Positions 6,498 through 8,359 of a DNA stretch of 8,359 nt are shown piece by piece. Location: assembly GCA_012728775.1 (NCBI GenBank), contig JAAYEN010000170.1, forward strand, positions 1 through 8,359, in the 5' to 3' direction. The stretch is from Tissierellia bacterium. GTDB lineage: Bacteria; Bacillota_A; Clostridia; Tissierellales; Peptoniphilaceae. A model generated the notes under the pieces. That model was not told the DNA's origin, did not search any database, and was given only the letters and a program-made list of their open reading frames with translations. The position numbers were made by a program, and so were the translations under genes. The stretch's first letter is position 1. Each line of letters opens with the position of its first letter.

Positions 6498-6860
6498 TTA
6501 TTTTTCCTTTATTACTTGGATCATAACATTATTTGGATCACTCACATAAAAACATTCTATTTCTCCTAAATCTATAGGACCTGATTCTAAAATGTTCATA
6601 TCTCTTGCTAATTCTAATAACTCATCATAGTTATCATATTGTATGCCAATTGATACGGCATTTGAATTCCAAGAAGTATTTTTGTTCGTCAAATCTTCAA
6701 TTAATTCTATTTGCATTCCATTTTTATCAGCATAAAATACAATTTTCATATTCTCCCTTGGAGAAAATGATCGAATTTGTTCTAAACCCAAATATTCTTC
6801 ATAAAATTTTTTTGACTCTTCCAAATTCTTTACCATTATCGTAATCCATTTAATATTCAT
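6498..6860 (-). CDS. VOC-fold (glyoxalase/dioxygenase superfamily) protein
   Basis: A 120-residue single VOC domain: beta-1 IKWITIMVKNLEES (3-16), FYEEYLGLE (19-27), MQIELIE (49-55), and a second half ending DPNNVMIQVIKEK (108-120). VOC enzymes use an H/E/H/E metal site. By alignment the positions here are Trp5, Glu52, Ser70 and Gln115, so only one ligand remains and metal catalysis is doubtful. Binding of a small ligand or antibiotic-like compound, or a structural role, is possible. The ATG at 6860 is chosen because GAGGAG (6867-6872) lies six bases before it and the VOC fold starts immediately. An ATG at 6929 in the same frame would overlap the upstream gene and add 23 unrelated residues. 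The 34-base gap upstream and 3-base gap downstream place it in the operon. Confidence 0.82.
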   Translation of the reverse strand: MNIKWITIMVKNLEESKKFYEEYLGLEQIRSFSPRENMKIVFYADKNGMQIELIEDLTNKNTSWNSNAVSIGIQYDNYDELLELARDMNILESGPIDLGEIECFYVSDPNNVMIQVIKEK

Positions 6861-6866
6861 ATTTAT

Positions 6867-6872
6867 CTCCTC
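6867..6872 (-). promoter_or_regulatory. Ribosome binding site deciding the VOC gene start
   Basis: GAGGAG on the minus strand is six bases before the ATG at 6860-6858. It selects this start over the upstream in-frame ATG at 6929, which lies within the preceding gene. Confidence 0.75.
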
Positions 6873-6894
6873 GTAATAATTTCCAGTTTTGATT

Positions 6895-7386
6895 TTAAAG
6901 CTGTCCGATATCAAAATCTTTAATTGCATTTACCAAATCTTCCACGGTTGAATAAATTCCTCCCTTGGACTCTTTAATTATTCCTATTAAAAATAAATTT
7001 CTATACATAAATTGGTTTTCTGTTCCGTCATCTATAAGTGCTTGGATTTTCTTTTCATTATCCCTGCCTAACTGTCTAACATCAGAATAGAAAGCAAATA
7101 TTGGTTTTCCAGTCATATAAAAAGCGCCTATTTCTGCAGCCACACCACTATCCACTTCTACTCCATCGATTACAGCAATTAAAAAATCACTTGCTTCCAA
7201 TCTCTCCATATCAGCTAGAGCAATGGTTATTGAATCAGCATGGACACTCTTGTCGTTTATAGCATCATTTTCTTGAGGAACGTATAAATCTATTCCGTCT
7301 ATTTCTCTTCTAATTTCTTCTGCGATTAAAGAATTTACTAATCTATCCCCTAATCCAAACAATCCATTTGCTAAATACCCTTTCAT
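6895..7386 (-). CDS. Nucleoside 2-deoxyribosyltransferase family protein
   Basis: A 163-residue cytoplasmic protein of the nucleoside 2-deoxyribosyltransferase fold, which cleaves or exchanges the N-glycosidic bond of (deoxy)nucleosides in salvage or nucleotide-pool cleaning. The N-terminal YLANGLFGLGDR (4-15) is the family's glycine-containing substrate loop. ADMERLEASDFLIAVIDG (58-75) and VDSGVAAEIGAFY (78-90) are the typical core, with Glu85 in AAEIG as the probable catalytic nucleophile. The length is close to the 150-160 residues usual for the family. A hydrolase such as a 2'-deoxynucleoside 5'-phosphate N-hydrolase is an alternative within the same fold. The ATG at 7386 is chosen because GGAGGT lies directly before it. 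A TTG four codons upstream overlaps that RBS and is unlikely. It lies 59 bases after the radical SAM gene. Confidence 0.82.
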   Translation of the reverse strand: MKGYLANGLFGLGDRLVNSLIAEEIRREIDGIDLYVPQENDAINDKSVHADSITIALADMERLEASDFLIAVIDGVEVDSGVAAEIGAFYMTGKPIFAFYSDVRQLGRDNEKKIQALIDDGTENQFMYRNLFLIGIIKESKGGIYSTVEDLVNAIKDFDIGQL

Positions 7387-7390
7387 ATAT

Positions 7391-7396
7391 ACCTCC
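7391..7396 (-). promoter_or_regulatory. Ribosome binding site of the deoxyribosyltransferase gene
   Basis: GGAGGT on the minus strand lies four bases before the ATG at 7386-7384 and overlaps the competing in-frame TTG at 7398-7396. It therefore supports the ATG start. The 59-base gap to the upstream stop shows no hairpin or clear promoter. Confidence 0.75.
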
Positions 7397-7445
7397 AAAT
7401 TTGATTTAAATATTAATCCTTTTCAATTCCATATCTGTAACAATT

Positions 7446-8321
7446 TTATGAATCAAATAAACTCAACTGACTACCAGATTGTTTATCTTCAAATTCAAAC
7501 AAATATCTAAATATTTCTTCATTGTTATGCACAATACCATTATCCTCGCAAACTTTATGAAATAGCTTCATTAACTTTTTATTATTAGGGCTTACAATTC
7601 TATAACTGTTTCCGTAAGTATGGATATATTTATCTTTTATTCCCGGAAAATATTTGTCCAATTGCTTATAAAAATATTCCCTATTTCCACTTCGCAGAGT
7701 TGTACCTATTTCAAAACAAATAATCCCATAAACCTTAGCATCTATACAATAATTTAAAATTCCTCTTAAGTTTTCTTCTGTATCATTTATAAAAGGAAGT
7801 ATAGGAGATAGCCACACGACAGTAGGAATTCCCTCATCTCTAAATACTTTTAAAGCTTCAAATCTCTCCTTGGTAGTGCTGACATTTGGCTCGATTTTTT
7901 TGCATAACTCTTCATCATAAGTAGTTAGAGTCATTTGTATGACGCATTTTGTTTTCTTATTGATTTTTTTAATTATATCCAAATCCCTAAGCACTAAATC
8001 TGATTTCGTAATCAAAGTCATTCCAAATCCATATTGATAAACTAGCTCCAGAGCTTTTCTAGTATATTCTAAACTTTTTTCTTCAGGAATATACGGATCA
8101 GACATCGAGCCTGTGCCAATTATACATTTATTTCTTTTACTTCTTAATGATTTTTCCAGCAATTCCAATGCATTTTCTTTAACAGCGATATCTTCAAAGT
8201 CGTGATTCATCTGGTAGCATTCGCTTCTAGAATCGCAATAAATACATCCGTGACTACAACCTCGGAACAAGTTCATGCCATTTCTTGGCGATAAAATTCC
8301 TTTAACCTTTACAAAATGCAT
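7446..8321 (-). CDS. SPL family radical SAM protein (spore photoproduct lyase-like)
   Basis: A 291-residue radical SAM protein of the SplB-like group (COG1533, often labelled DNA repair photolyase). The [4Fe-4S] cluster motif is CSHGCIYC with Cys22, Cys26 and Cys29. The family segment GTGSMSDPYIPEEK is at 69-82, followed by LITKSDLVLRDLD (103-115) and LSPILPFINDT (171-181). The N-terminal ILSPRNGMNLFRGC context is typical of this group. It is shorter than the roughly 340-residue SplB of Bacillus subtilis, and I cannot confirm the extra catalytic cysteine of true spore photoproduct lyase, so the exact reaction is open. It may repair DNA or act on another substrate. The ATG is supported by AAAGGAAA (8327-8334). 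It is the first gene of the right-hand train, preceded by a TATAAT box. Confidence 0.86.
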   Translation of the reverse strand: MHFVKVKGILSPRNGMNLFRGCSHGCIYCDSRSECYQMNHDFEDIAVKENALELLEKSLRSKRNKCIIGTGSMSDPYIPEEKSLEYTRKALELVYQYGFGMTLITKSDLVLRDLDIIKKINKKTKCVIQMTLTTYDEELCKKIEPNVSTTKERFEALKVFRDEGIPTVVWLSPILPFINDTEENLRGILNYCIDAKVYGIICFEIGTTLRSGNREYFYKQLDKYFPGIKDKYIHTYGNSYRIVSPNNKKLMKLFHKVCEDNGIVHNNEEIFRYLFEFEDKQSGSQLSLFDS

Positions 8322-8353
8322 AGTAATTTCCTTTGATTTTATTTTTCTATTAC

Positions 8354-8359
8354 ATTATA
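8354..8359 (-). promoter_or_regulatory. Possible -10 box of the radical SAM operon
   Basis: TATAAT on the minus strand is at the very edge of the window, 32 bases before the radical SAM start codon and before its RBS. The -35 region lies outside, so the promoter cannot be confirmed. In such A/T-rich DNA a chance match is possible. Confidence 0.4.

Noticed and set aside
6861..6929. N-terminal extension of the VOC gene
   Set aside because: The extra 23 codons overlap the deoxyribosyltransferase gene, and a strong RBS precedes the internal ATG at 6860.
7387..7398. TTG start four codons upstream in the deoxyribosyltransferase gene
   Set aside because: It overlaps the GGAGGT site that serves the ATG at 7386.
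1..8359. CRISPR array, tRNA/rRNA gene, insertion sequence, prophage or toxin-antitoxin pair
   Set aside because: No regularly spaced repeats, no cloverleaf or rRNA segments, no transposase or integrase reading frame and no small paired genes were seen.

Overview
The window comes from a low-GC Gram-positive bacterium. The A+T richness, strong AGGAGG-type ribosome binding sites, tightly packed co-directional genes and gene content all fit Bacillota, probably an anaerobic clostridial or Tissierellia-like lineage. That placement is inference; no rRNA or other marker gene is present.

Layout: one gene lies on the plus strand and nine on the minus strand. At the left edge (28-1035, +) is a PLP-dependent D-cysteine desulfhydrase-like enzyme. 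It converges on a three-gene minus-strand metal cassette, and a strong hairpin terminator sits between them. In transcription order the cassette is a small protein related to the di-iron domain of ScdA/YtfE (RIC) repair proteins (3501-3214), a P1B-type metal-transporting ATPase with an unusual CPG motif in TM4 and no N-terminal metal-binding domain (3193-1343), and a stand-alone HMA-domain metallochaperone (1300-1073). A TATAAT box with overlapping dyads precedes it. The chaperone may act in place of the domain the pump lacks, and the RIC-like protein is the unexplained partner.

The middle is a DEAD-box RNA helicase with a C-terminal DbpA-type RNA-binding domain (minus strand). It is best started at a TTG codon (5272) and ends in a clear intrinsic terminator. 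A terminator-like hairpin plus T tract ends about nine bases upstream of its ribosome binding site, so its mRNA must read through it; this suggests attenuation.

The right part is a minus-strand gene train read from 8321 to 5419: an SPL-like radical SAM protein, a nucleoside 2-deoxyribosyltransferase-family protein, a VOC-fold protein, an SDR oxidoreductase and a CASTOR-like ACT-domain protein. The last three are separated by only 2-3 bases and are very probably co-transcribed. A TATAAT box lies at the right edge. The shared pathway, if there is one, is not evident from the sequence.

I see no RNA genes, insertion sequences, CRISPR arrays or phage genes. The most interesting items are the ligand-depleted RIC-like/P1B ATPase/HMA cassette and the hairpin in the helicase leader.
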